DNA of 49,522 bases, from the NCBI GenBank assembly GCA_934249215.1, contig CAKQKN010000110.1, forward strand, positions 1 to 49,522, read 5' to 3'. Both the position numbers and the translations under genes were made by a program. Below are positions 1 through 7,492 of the stretch, one piece after another; within the stretch, counting starts at the first letter, position 1, and every line of letters starts with the position of its first letter. The stretch comes from an uncultured Clostridia bacterium. GTDB lineage: Bacteria; Bacillota; Clostridia; Christensenellales; Borkfalkiaceae. The notes beneath the pieces are model-generated. The model did no database searches. It had not been told where the DNA came from and saw nothing but the letters and a program-made list of their open reading frames with translations.

Positions 1-131
1 CGATTATAACGTAAAATTTTTTGCTGGTCGTTGACTTCCGGCTAACCAACTACAAAGCATAAAAACCCCATCTTTCCCCGGTGCTACTTCCGTTTTTGCC
101 GAAAGGCGAAGTAAATCGGAGGTAAAATAAA

Positions 132-392
132 ATGAAAGAAGTACACAAAGGTATTTTAGATAACGATGTAGTTATCTCGGCAAAAAACATACAGAAAATA
201 GGCGAAGTTATCGCTTTGACCTGTATTAAAACGGTAATCGTCCGTTCGGGCAAGGATTTGCATTATCTATACAAAAGACTATTGCGAGATATAAACCGCT
301 CAAAAGACGATTATTCGCCGTTTTCAAACGCATATGACATTGCGCAAGAGGCAATAATGCTAATTTGCCTCTTACAAAAGAAAAAGGCTTGA
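132..392 (+). CDS. Small hypothetical protein (86 aa), possibly from a mobile element
   Basis: An 86-residue ORF with a good Shine-Dalgarno sequence (GGAGGT at 118-123) eight bases before the ATG. I do not recognise a named domain. The C-terminal stretch FSNAYDIAQEAIMLICLL resembles, from memory, the tail of short proteins carried by conjugative or integrative elements in gut Clostridia, but this is only an impression. The codons are clearly more AT-rich than those of the genes to the right. It lies on the 3' side of the tRNA-Arg gene, where tRNA-targeting elements insert, and its last codons overlap the tRNA terminator. It could be the last gene of an element that continues beyond the left edge. 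The function is unknown. Confidence 0.6.
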   Translation: MKEVHKGILDNDVVISAKNIQKIGEVIALTCIKTVIVRSGKDLHYLYKRLLRDINRSKDDYSPFSNAYDIAQEAIMLICLLQKKKA

Positions 393-407
393 CCATAAAT
401 CAAACCT
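375..407 (-). terminator. Intrinsic terminator of tRNA-Arg
   Basis: On the minus strand an 8-bp stem (AGGTTTGA paired with TCAAGCCT, one G-U pair) with a 7-base loop is followed by TTTTTCTTTT. It sits 14 bases past the CCA end of the tRNA and overlaps the 3' end of the small plus-strand gene. Confidence 0.7.
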
Positions 408-420
408 TAACCTGAAAATT

Positions 421-497
421 TGGTGCATCCGCCGGGGTTCGAACCCGGAACCGTTCGCGTCGGAGGCGAAAATTCTATCCAATTGAACTACGGGTGC
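421..497 (-). tRNA. tRNA-Arg(CCG)
   Basis: A 77-base cloverleaf with encoded CCA. The anticodon stem TTCGC/GCGAA closes the loop CTCCGAC, giving anticodon CCG, which reads the arginine codon CGG. The T arm is CCGGG-TTCGAAC-CCCGG and the D arm is normal. The acceptor stem GCACCCG/CGGATGC has one C-A mismatch (position 4 against 69), so it is either tolerated or a sign of relaxed constraint. A promoter lies just upstream and a terminator just downstream, so it is probably a single-gene transcript. Confidence 0.93.
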
Positions 498-534
498 ATC
501 GCAGGGACTCCCGTCCGAAGCCCCTGACTTTTTT

Positions 535-563
535 ATTTTAACATATTTTTTCCCGCTTGTAAA
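535..563 (-). promoter_or_regulatory. Sigma-A-type promoter of tRNA-Arg
   Basis: Minus-strand TTTACA, a 17-base spacer and TAAAAT, placing the start about 30 bases before the tRNA 5' end. Confidence 0.7.
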
Positions 564-676
564 CGGTTATGCGTCTTTTCTGCGCTTTTTTAGAAAAGTG
601 CCGCATTTTACTTTTCAAATCGGCTTTCACCGTAACTTGCGTTTTTGCAGGGAACAAAAACGAAAAACTTACTTTG

Positions 677-2110
677 TCAAAGCGTTTCGCCCGCTTTTTC
701 ATTCCCGAGCATTTCAGCGGCATGCAATTCCATTTCGCGTTTGCGCTTCTTATACACGATGCACAAAGCGATAAGTCCCGCCGCGATCGTCAAAGCCCAG
801 CTTATCGGGTACGACAAAATCACGCACAGGAAAGTGGGTCGGAGCGGGAAAATCAGATATATCCAGACAATTCTGAAAATACACGTTCCGACGAGCACGA
901 TGACCATCGGCAGAACGGAACTTCCGATTCCGCGCATCGAACAGTTCAAGACGTCCATCACGCCGCACAAAAAGTAAGTCGATAAAAACAACCTCAACCG
1001 TTCGAACGCGATGCTCTTTGCGAGTTCCTTGACCTGCGCGTCGTCGCTTTCGATATACAGCCCGGTCAGAAAATCGTGCAGAAGCAGAATTATTCCGCCC
1101 GCCACAAGCCCGATCACCGCGGCGGTTATAACGCACTCGATAATCGATTCCTTGATTCTGTCGAACTTGTTCGCGCCGTAGTTCTGCCCGACGGCAGTAA
1201 CCGCGGTATTCGCAACGGCGTTCATCATCGTGTAAACGAATCCCTCGAGTTCCCTCGCCGCGGTATTCCCCGCAACGTAGACGTCGCCGAAACCGTTGAT
1301 GGTTTTCTGAATCAAAACGTTGGAAAGCGCAAAGAGCGAATTTTGCAACCCCGAAGGGATTCCGAGCCGAAGGATTTTTTTCAAAGCCGAGCCGTGAATT
1401 CTGATTTTCTTTATTTCGAGCCTTATGAAACCTTTATTTTTTAAAAGCGCGATCACGACCAGCACGCACGAAACGGCTTGCGAAGCGATCGTGGCGTAGG
1501 CAACGCCCGCGACGCCCATTTTGAAAACGAGAACGGACACGATATTCACGATTATATTAAGCACACCCGCAACGGCAAGGAAAATCAGCGGTCTGACCGT
1601 ATCGCCGGTCGCACGGAGAACCGCCGCCCCGAAATTATACAGCAGATTGAAAATCGCGCCGCAGAAATAAATTGTCAGATATTCTTCCGCATGCGGCATG
1701 CAGTTCGCAGGCGTATCCATCATCAGAAGAAGCGGCTTGCACATAAGGACGCCGAAAATCATGACGATCGCGCCCGAAATAATCGCAACGGGAACGGAAG
1801 TATGTAATATGCGCGAACCATCGTCAGCGTCGCCCGCGCCGTATGCGTTGGACGTCGCTATGCCCGCACCCATCGACAAACCGATGAAAAAGTTTACGAT
1901 GAGCGTCACGAGGCTCGCTGTCGCACCCACCGCGGCAAGTTCGGTCATTCCGACAAAACTTCCGACGACGACCATATCGGCGGTGCTGAAAAGCAGTTGC
2001 AAAACGCCCGTCGCCATAAGCGGAACGGCAAACTTCATGATATTCGGGAAAAGTTTCCCTCTCGTCATGTCTATTTCGTGCGATTTAATTGCCTTGTTAA
2101 TTCCTTTCAT
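677..2110 (-). CDS. MATE family multidrug/cation efflux transporter
   Basis: A 477-residue membrane protein of the usual MATE length with about 12 hydrophobic segments. The N-terminus (PNIMKFAVPLMATGVLQLLF followed by STADMVVVGSFVG) is the hallmark first part of the MatE domain, and a second MatE half begins near residue 235 (LRLGIPSGLQNSLFALSNVLI). It probably exports toxic cations or drugs in exchange for Na+ or H+; the substrate cannot be told. I take the ATG at 2110; a GTG two codons upstream is also possible, and neither has a clear Shine-Dalgarno. It is preceded by its own possible promoter and lies apart from the hydrogenase gene by a hairpin-containing gap, so it may be transcribed independently. 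Confidence 0.93.
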   Translation of the reverse strand: MKGINKAIKSHEIDMTRGKLFPNIMKFAVPLMATGVLQLLFSTADMVVVGSFVGMTELAAVGATASLVTLIVNFFIGLSMGAGIATSNAYGAGDADDGSRILHTSVPVAIISGAIVMIFGVLMCKPLLLMMDTPANCMPHAEEYLTIYFCGAIFNLLYNFGAAVLRATGDTVRPLIFLAVAGVLNIIVNIVSVLVFKMGVAGVAYATIASQAVSCVLVVIALLKNKGFIRLEIKKIRIHGSALKKILRLGIPSGLQNSLFALSNVLIQKTINGFGDVYVAGNTAARELEGFVYTMMNAVANTAVTAVGQNYGANKFDRIKESIIECVITAAVIGLVAGGIILLLHDFLTGLYIESDDAQVKELAKSIAFERLRLFLSTYFLCGVMDVLNCSMRGIGSSVLPMVIVLVGTCIFRIVWIYLIFPLRPTFLCVILSYPISWALTIAAGLIALCIVYKKRKREMELHAAEMLGNEKAGETL

Positions 2111-2126
2111 AATCACACAAAAAGTC

Positions 2127-2142
2127 GATAATCGACCTATAG
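2127..2142 (+). repeat. Dispersed 16-bp motif, exact copy 1
   Basis: GATAATCGACCTATAG. It overlaps the perfect inverted repeat GTCGAT-A-ATCGAC (2124-2136) and sits at the expected transcription start of the MATE promoter, so here it could act as an operator. Confidence 0.7.
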
Positions 2143-2146
2143 CCCT

Positions 2147-2175
2147 ATTTAATCGACTTTATCCTGTTTTTTCAA
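2147..2175 (-). promoter_or_regulatory. Possible promoter of the MATE gene
   Basis: Minus-strand TTGAAA, 17 bases, TTAAAT. The -35 is good and the -10 is four of six. The dispersed motif follows immediately. Confidence 0.4.
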
Positions 2176-2182
2176 AGTTTGA

Positions 2183-2212
2183 AATGCGCCGCCGCAAAAA
2201 GCGGGGCGCATT
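2183..2212 (-). other. Strong hairpin after the hydrogenase gene
   Basis: AATGCGCC and CCGC pair with GCGG and GGCGCATT around a five-base loop, with one bulged G, about 12 bp in all. On the minus strand it is not followed by a T run, so it may protect the mRNA 3' end or mark processing rather than terminate. Confidence 0.5.
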
Positions 2213-2265
2213 ATAATTCTCTTAAACGTAAAGTTCAAACGGAACTTTCGTTCACCTTAAAACTC

Positions 2266-3702
2266 TTATTTTTCGTCTTTTTTAAGAACGGACACGGCGT
2301 CGGCAATCGTCTTTTCGAGCGCCTCTCTGCCGTACTTATCGACCTCGGCTTTATTCTTTTCGCCGTGTGTAAGACAGCCCGCGCCGCCTATGCACCCGCC
2401 GACGCATGCCATACCTTCGATGAAGTTTGCGTCGAGAAGGTTCTTGCTCTTTTTAAGAAGCGCAATGCGGCACTCTTCGATTCCGTCGCACGAACATGCT
2501 TTAAGTTCGAAGCCTTCGATACCCTGCTCCTTGATAGCTTCCTGCACCGCGTCGCAAAGTCCGCCGCTCCGCGCGAAAATTCTTCCGTAGTACGAAGCGT
2601 TGTCGAGAACGCCTTCGCCGAGCGTCGTGATATCGATATCGCGGCTGTCGAAAAGCGCCTGAAGTTCTTCGAACGTCATCGCCGCGTCCACGTAAGGCGC
2701 GACTTCGGGGCGCTGAACTTCCATTTTCTTCGAAGTGCATGGTCCGATAAACACGACCTTGCACGGAGCCTCGTGCGCTTTGATATAAGCGGCGATCATG
2801 CTCATCGGCGACGGGTTGTGCGAAACGTATTGCTTGAGTTCGGGGAAATTTTTTTCGATATAGCTTACGAAAGCGGGACAGCAAGAACTCGTCAAAAAGC
2901 CTTTTTCGACAAGCTCGCGCGATTCGGCTTGCGCGACCATATCCGCGCCGAGCGCCGCTTCGATGACGGTAGAGAACCCGAGTTCTTTAAGCCCCGTGAT
3001 GACCTGACCGAGTTTCGCATAGGTGAACTGGCTGGAAATCGACGGCGCAACGACCGCAAACACCTTATATTCGGTATTGTTTTTGCTGTTCTTGATAAGA
3101 TCGATAACGTCGAGAATGAACGACTTGTCGCTTATCGCGCCGAACGGACAAGTATAAACGCACGCGCCGCACGCGATACATTTGGAATTGTCGATGCAAG
3201 CCTGCTTTTCGTCGCCCATATGAATGGCTTTGATTTTGCAAGCGGTTTCGCAAGGACGCTTATAATTCCTGATCGCGGTGTAAGGGCAAACTTTGGCGCA
3301 CGCGCCGCATTCCTTACATTTCGTCTTGTCGATATGCGCGACGTGGTTTTCATCGAAAGTGAGCGCGCCGAAACGGCATGCGTCCTCGCAACGATGCGCA
3401 AGACAGCCGCGGCAAGCGTTCGTAACCTCGTAACCGCCGATCGGGCATTCGTCGCAAGCAATATCGATTACCTCGATGACGTTGGGGTTGGTCTTATCTC
3501 CGCCCATAGCAAGCTTTACGCGTTCAGAGAGAATGGCACGTTCCTTATAAACGCAACAACGCATCGTGGGGATTTTTCCCGGAACGATCTTTTTGGGAAT
3601 GTCGATAGCCGTTTCTTTCAGCTCGTCGTTCCAAGCGGCTCTTGCCACTTCGCGCAAAACTTTGTATTTCAGATGTTGAACTTTAGTATCGAATTTTTTC
3701 AT
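2266..3702 (-). CDS. [FeFe]-hydrogenase, monomeric ferredoxin-type (group B-like)
   Basis: A 478-residue iron-only hydrogenase. The N-terminal half is rich in 4Fe-4S motifs (CDECPIGG and CRGC near 83-100, CKECGACAKVCP near 129-140, CIACGACVYTCP near 175-186). The C-terminal half is the H-cluster domain with L1 TSSCCPAF (271-278), L2 GPCTSKK (320-326) and L3 EGMACVGGCIGG (429-440), so all four cluster cysteines are present. These signatures and the lack of PAS or NADH modules fit group B enzymes, thought to couple ferredoxin to H2. The start is the ATG with an upstream GGGTG; an upstream TTG is less likely. No HydE, HydF or HydG maturase is in this window. It probably disposes of the ferredoxin produced by the neighbouring metabolism. 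Confidence 0.9.
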   Translation of the reverse strand: MKKFDTKVQHLKYKVLREVARAAWNDELKETAIDIPKKIVPGKIPTMRCCVYKERAILSERVKLAMGGDKTNPNVIEVIDIACDECPIGGYEVTNACRGCLAHRCEDACRFGALTFDENHVAHIDKTKCKECGACAKVCPYTAIRNYKRPCETACKIKAIHMGDEKQACIDNSKCIACGACVYTCPFGAISDKSFILDVIDLIKNSKNNTEYKVFAVVAPSISSQFTYAKLGQVITGLKELGFSTVIEAALGADMVAQAESRELVEKGFLTSSCCPAFVSYIEKNFPELKQYVSHNPSPMSMIAAYIKAHEAPCKVVFIGPCTSKKMEVQRPEVAPYVDAAMTFEELQALFDSRDIDITTLGEGVLDNASYYGRIFARSGGLCDAVQEAIKEQGIEGFELKACSCDGIEECRIALLKKSKNLLDANFIEGMACVGGCIGGAGCLTHGEKNKAEVDKYGREALEKTIADAVSVLKKDEK

Positions 3703-3744
3703 GTCATAACACCCGTTATCAACCAAAGCGAGAAATAAACCCGC

Positions 3745-3760
3745 CTATAGGTCGATTATC
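3745..3760 (-). repeat. Dispersed 16-bp motif, exact copy 2 (reverse)
   Basis: Exact reverse complement of GATAATCGACCTATAG, in the 204-base gap between the phosphatase stop and the hydrogenase start. The rest of this gap holds a short hairpin (GTGCCGC/GCGGCA) but nothing coding. Confidence 0.7.
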
Positions 3761-3906
3761 CGACGTTTAATTGTTTTTTTGTGCCGCAACGCGGCAAATC
3801 GTATTATCTTCTTATATCTCGCAGCAAAAACGTTATCCTTTCCTCTGCGCCGCGTTCCGGAAGTTTAAAACCGATAATCGCCGAAAGACGAAAGAAACGC
3901 GAAAAA

Positions 3907-5079
3907 TCAAAAATAACTTACCTTGATTCTCTTGCCCATTTGTCTTAAACAGTCCGAAAGTTCTTTGACGAGATTCATCTTTATGTTGAAATTGATGGGC
4001 AGATCGGGGTTCTGGTGCGCGGGGTTGATTGCTTTTCCGACGAAGAAGTTAATGTCGGTTGCTTCCTCGAACAGCAGTCTGCAAATAAGCGACGCGCCGT
4101 CATGTCCGAAACTCCATTTTTCGAAAAGCAGATTGTCCTTTATCGCGTCTTTTGCATACTCGACGACCTTATTGACGGTAATAACCCCTTCGGTGACGAG
4201 ATCGACGCCCTCGATTTCCGCAATGGGCGGAACGTCGCTCTTTTCGAAGTGCAAACTCGTCTTGAGCGGTTTGCCCAAAAACTTTGCGGCGATCGAAGAA
4301 GTCGTGCCGCCGCAAACAATGTGTTTGCCCTCTTTCGAAAAGAACAAAGACATCATTCTGTTCGCGTCGTCGCGGTTTGCGGGCGGTCCGAAAAGCAGAT
4401 TCATCGGAACGCGCTTTCGCACTTTCATCACGCAAGCAGTCGTGTCGTCACCCGGCTTGTTTCCGTAAAGCTTGTTACACTCGTCGACGAGAATGGTCGA
4501 AAGCGTTTTAGCCGTGTATCCGACCGTCACGAGCGGACGCATAAACGCGATTATATCCTCCCGCTTCCAGCCGAAATTATATCTGACGCCCAGCCCGGCA
4601 TGCGGGCAGCCGTCGCTCATCGCAATGAGAATATCGCCGTCTTTTAGTTCGATAACCGACTTATAGACCCGTTTATCGCAAATATTCATCTCACTGCGAC
4701 GGTATTGATAGTTCTCTCCGTTTCTGAACACGATAACCTGCGGATTATCGAATTCGATTATTTCGGCCTCTTCGTTGTTCACCACGTGAACGATGGTAAA
4801 CGTCGAATAGGCGACGCCTCTTACCGAACAGATAGGCAAAGTCGCGGCAATCGTTTCAACGCACGATTCGAGCGAAAGCCCCTCCGCCATCATCGTGGAA
4901 ATGATTTTAGAAGTCAACGTCGACAATATGCTCGCTTTAACGCCGCTTCCCAGTCCGTCGGCAAGCACCAGAACGGTGGAATTTTCACCCTGCTCCACGA
5001 CGTCCACGTGGTCGCCGCACAGCTGTTCCCCGTAATGATTGATGCTCTTATACCCGATGTCTACGCAAAGATCATTCAT
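3907..5079 (-). CDS. SpoIIE-type PP2C serine/threonine phosphatase
   Basis: A 390-residue protein whose first 240 or so residues are a PPM/SpoIIE phosphatase domain: ADGLGSG (40-46), MSDGCPHAG, and GDDTTACVMK supply the metal-binding aspartates. The remaining 150 residues (from LLFGPPANRDDANRMM) are a domain I do not recognise. It overlaps the end of the sensory hydrogenase gene by eight bases, so the two are translationally coupled. In the group C [FeFe]-hydrogenase clusters known from Clostridia, a PP2C phosphatase follows the PAS-hydrogenase and is thought to relay its redox or H2 signal. Its target protein is not visible here. One copy of the dispersed-motif sequence lies inside the coding region at 4651-4666. 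Confidence 0.88.
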   Translation of the reverse strand: MNDLCVDIGYKSINHYGEQLCGDHVDVVEQGENSTVLVLADGLGSGVKASILSTLTSKIISTMMAEGLSLESCVETIAATLPICSVRGVAYSTFTIVHVVNNEEAEIIEFDNPQVIVFRNGENYQYRRSEMNICDKRVYKSVIELKDGDILIAMSDGCPHAGLGVRYNFGWKREDIIAFMRPLVTVGYTAKTLSTILVDECNKLYGNKPGDDTTACVMKVRKRVPMNLLFGPPANRDDANRMMSLFFSKEGKHIVCGGTTSSIAAKFLGKPLKTSLHFEKSDVPPIAEIEGVDLVTEGVITVNKVVEYAKDAIKDNLLFEKWSFGHDGASLICRLLFEEATDINFFVGKAINPAHQNPDLPINFNIKMNLVKELSDCLRQMGKRIKVSYF

Positions 5080-6742
5080 CCGAGATAGACTCCTTCAGTT
5101 TGGTAAGCGCGATCTTCGTTTCCGCGGCGGTTTCACCGAGCAGCGACGCGATTTCCTGAACGATTCGCATCTGCTTGTCGACGACCTTGTCCGCAACCTC
5201 GATCGTCTGGCGCGAAATGTTTTCCTTGTGTTCGCGCTCGTTTTCTTCATCGGTAATGTCGCGCATTATGCAAACGAGAAGATGATACGCGTCGTCGTAA
5301 ATAACCGTCTGCTCTACGTATTTCTTATATTCCGCAAGATAGACCTTTTCGTTTCTCGTGTTGCGCTTGGTTTTTAAAACGCGCATAAAGATTTCGGGAT
5401 CGAGAATACGCACCACGCTGTCGCCGAGTACGTCCGAAGCCGAACGAATATTCATGATCTTTCTTGCCGAAGCGTTGATCTGTTGGACTTCGAGTTTATC
5501 GTTGAGAACGATCAGTCCGTTAGGCGTATTCTTGGAAATGCAGTCGGAGAAACTTTCGGCTTTTTCCTTCAAATACGGCAGACACATGGATATTTCAGCC
5601 TTGCCTTGGAAAATGGCGACGGCTTTTTCACGGCACGTGTCGTACCCGCAACTTCCGCAATTAAGTTCGTCCTCGGGCTTGTTTTTGCCCATTTTGCGAA
5701 GAATATCGGAAATTTCGAACTCGCTCGGATAAGCGAGTTTATGTTCTATCGCGATGAAGTTTTTACGAAGCGCGCCCGGTTCCGGCTGTTCGACTTCGAA
5801 ATCTTCTTTTCCCGCATACCTTGCGACCGCAGCGTAATCCTTGACGGGCGCACGATGATATTTTTCCATTACGGGGCCGCCCACGCAACTGCCCGCGCAA
5901 GCCGACATTTCGATAAAACACTTGTGAATTTTTCCGCTCTCGATATCTTTGAGCGCGGCGATGCAATTTTCCACGCCGTCAACGGATAAATACGTGTATC
6001 CCTTTTCCTGAGCCATCGTTTTGAGAATGCCGCCGGCAGTCGGGAAGAACCGCGTAAGGCTCTTTTCGGTCGAATCCATATCGGGCGAAAGCGTTATGCC
6101 CTCGTCGTTAAACCATTCGGCAAGTTCCTCGAACGTAAGCACGGCGTCGGTTATCCCGTAATATTCCGCTTCGTCTTTTTTTGCGACGCACGGACCTATA
6201 AAGACGACCTTTGCGCTCGGCACCCGTTGTCTTATACTGATCGCATGTGCCTGCATCGGCGACAGAACGTCGGCAAGGAACTCGAGTTCTTTCGGGAAAA
6301 ACTTCTGAACGAGCAGGTTTACCGAATGACAACAGGAAGAAATAAGAATATCCCTGCCCTCTTCGCGAAGAATCCGCTCGTACTCCGTCTTGACGATTTT
6401 TGCGCCGACAGCCGTCTCTTCGACCCCGGAAAACCCGAGCTTTTTGAGTGCTTCGGTCATGCCGTTTATCCCTATGCCCTCGTAATTTGCGATAAACGAA
6501 GGCGCAAGGCTGACGTAAACGGGCTCGCCCGACTGAATAAAGACCTTGACTTTTTCGCGCTCGCCCGTGATCTCTTTCGCGTTCTGCGGGCAAACGACGA
6601 AGCACTGACCGCACAATATGCACTCGTTACCGATTATGTGCGCCTGGTTTCCCGAAAATCTGATCGATTTGACGGGACAGTGCCGTATGCACTTATAGCA
6701 GTTTTTGCAGTTGGATTTTTTCAGAGTCAGGCAACTTGACAT
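5072..6742 (-). CDS. PAS-domain sensory [FeFe]-hydrogenase-like protein (group C-like, HydS)
   Basis: A 556-residue protein with two N-terminal 4Fe-4S motifs (CKNCYKCIRHCP at 12-22; CILCGQCFVVCP at 41-52), an H-cluster domain with variant signatures (SSCC 135-138 instead of TSCCP, GPCVAKK 183-189, MSACAGSCVGG 279-289), a four-cysteine Fe-S domain (CGSCGYDTC to MC, 362-387), a PAS domain (about 400-500) and a C-terminal helix. All four H-cluster cysteines remain. This order is that of putative sensory hydrogenases. The start has GGAGG nine bases upstream. It is followed in overlap by a PP2C phosphatase and preceded by two [2Fe-2S] proteins, matching the phosphatase-linked subgroup. It likely reports H2 or ferredoxin redox state rather than making H2. 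Confidence 0.88.
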   Translation of the reverse strand: MSSCLTLKKSNCKNCYKCIRHCPVKSIRFSGNQAHIIGNECILCGQCFVVCPQNAKEITGEREKVKVFIQSGEPVYVSLAPSFIANYEGIGINGMTEALKKLGFSGVEETAVGAKIVKTEYERILREEGRDILISSCCHSVNLLVQKFFPKELEFLADVLSPMQAHAISIRQRVPSAKVVFIGPCVAKKDEAEYYGITDAVLTFEELAEWFNDEGITLSPDMDSTEKSLTRFFPTAGGILKTMAQEKGYTYLSVDGVENCIAALKDIESGKIHKCFIEMSACAGSCVGGPVMEKYHRAPVKDYAAVARYAGKEDFEVEQPEPGALRKNFIAIEHKLAYPSEFEISDILRKMGKNKPEDELNCGSCGYDTCREKAVAIFQGKAEISMCLPYLKEKAESFSDCISKNTPNGLIVLNDKLEVQQINASARKIMNIRSASDVLGDSVVRILDPEIFMRVLKTKRNTRNEKVYLAEYKKYVEQTVIYDDAYHLLVCIMRDITDEENEREHKENISRQTIEVADKVVDKQMRIVQEIASLLGETAAETKIALTKLKESISDE

Positions 6743-6848
6743 TTCGAGCCTCCGTTATTTTTATTAAGAGATATCTTTCGTGCCGCCGCAATTAAGCCGC
6801 AATCAAACCGACTTTTTCTTTCGCAATGGTTTTGCCGATTTTTCGACG

Positions 6849-7118
6849 TTAGTGATTTTCGGGGTCGTTTTTGACCGCGGTCATCACCTTGTTGTTCCAG
6901 AATTCGGCGAAATTTTCTTTCGTAACGCCGGTCGTAACGTCGTCGTTCACGGTAACGGTAACGCCGACGCGGTTGCATTTGCCCGAGCAGAAACTGCCCA
7001 CGAGCATAACCTCGTCGGCAAGATTGTTTTCTTCCACTTTTTTCTCGAGCATAGCAACGATTTCGGGCGCTCCCTTAAGATGACAGGAACTACCCACGCA
7101 TACGCATACAACGATCAT
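6849..7118 (-). CDS. Thioredoxin-like [2Fe-2S] ferredoxin, second of a tandem pair
   Basis: An 89-residue protein of the NuoE-like/thioredoxin-fold ferredoxin family: CVGSSC near the N-terminus and FCSGKC near residue 50 give the four cluster cysteines. It starts three bases after the stop of a paralogue, so the pair are co-translated. Such small ferredoxins accompany sensory hydrogenases and NADH-linked [FeFe]-hydrogenases; here they probably pass electrons to or from the PAS-hydrogenase next door. The 106 bases to that gene show no promoter. Confidence 0.85.
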   Translation of the reverse strand: MIVVCVCVGSSCHLKGAPEIVAMLEKKVEENNLADEVMLVGSFCSGKCNRVGVTVTVNDDVTTGVTKENFAEFWNNKVMTAVKNDPENH

Positions 7119-7121
7119 AAA

Positions 7122-7364
7122 TTAAGCCTTTGCGAGTATGTTATTGTTGAAAAATTCTTCGGCTGTTTCGGGGCTTACGGAAAAGAACTCTCCGTTCACG
7201 GTAACGCAGACGCCTTCCTGACATTTCCCCATGCAGAAAGTGCCGCCGAGATCGACTTTGTCCTTAAGATTGTTTTTTGCTATCAGGCTCTGAAAAGTGT
7301 CGACGACCTGACGAGCGCCCTTTATATGGCAGGAACTACCGATACAAACGGTAACTTTAATCAT
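7122..7364 (-). CDS. Thioredoxin-like [2Fe-2S] ferredoxin, first of a tandem pair
   Basis: An 80-residue protein with CIGSSC at residues 7-12 and FCMGKC near 44-49, the four ligands of a thioredoxin-like [2Fe-2S] ferredoxin. Shine-Dalgarno AGGAG is correctly spaced from the ATG. It is clearly a duplicate of the next gene (same length, same spacing of cysteines). The 128 bases upstream hold a GC-rich hairpin (about 7403-7431) but no T run. Confidence 0.87.
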   Translation of the reverse strand: MIKVTVCIGSSCHIKGARQVVDTFQSLIAKNNLKDKVDLGGTFCMGKCQEGVCVTVNGEFFSVSPETAEEFFNNNILAKA

Positions 7365-7492
7365 AATTTTACTCTCCTGGTAAAAGCGAATTTAAATCCG
7401 GCTCACCGCCCGCCCCGAAAATCGAGGCGAGCGGATTATGTCCGGGTTACGTTAGATCAAATTGTTAGATCAACAGTTATGCGACCGAGCGA

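Noticed and set aside
7403..7431. Terminator after pckA
   Set aside because: The GC-rich hairpin has no T run on the minus strand.
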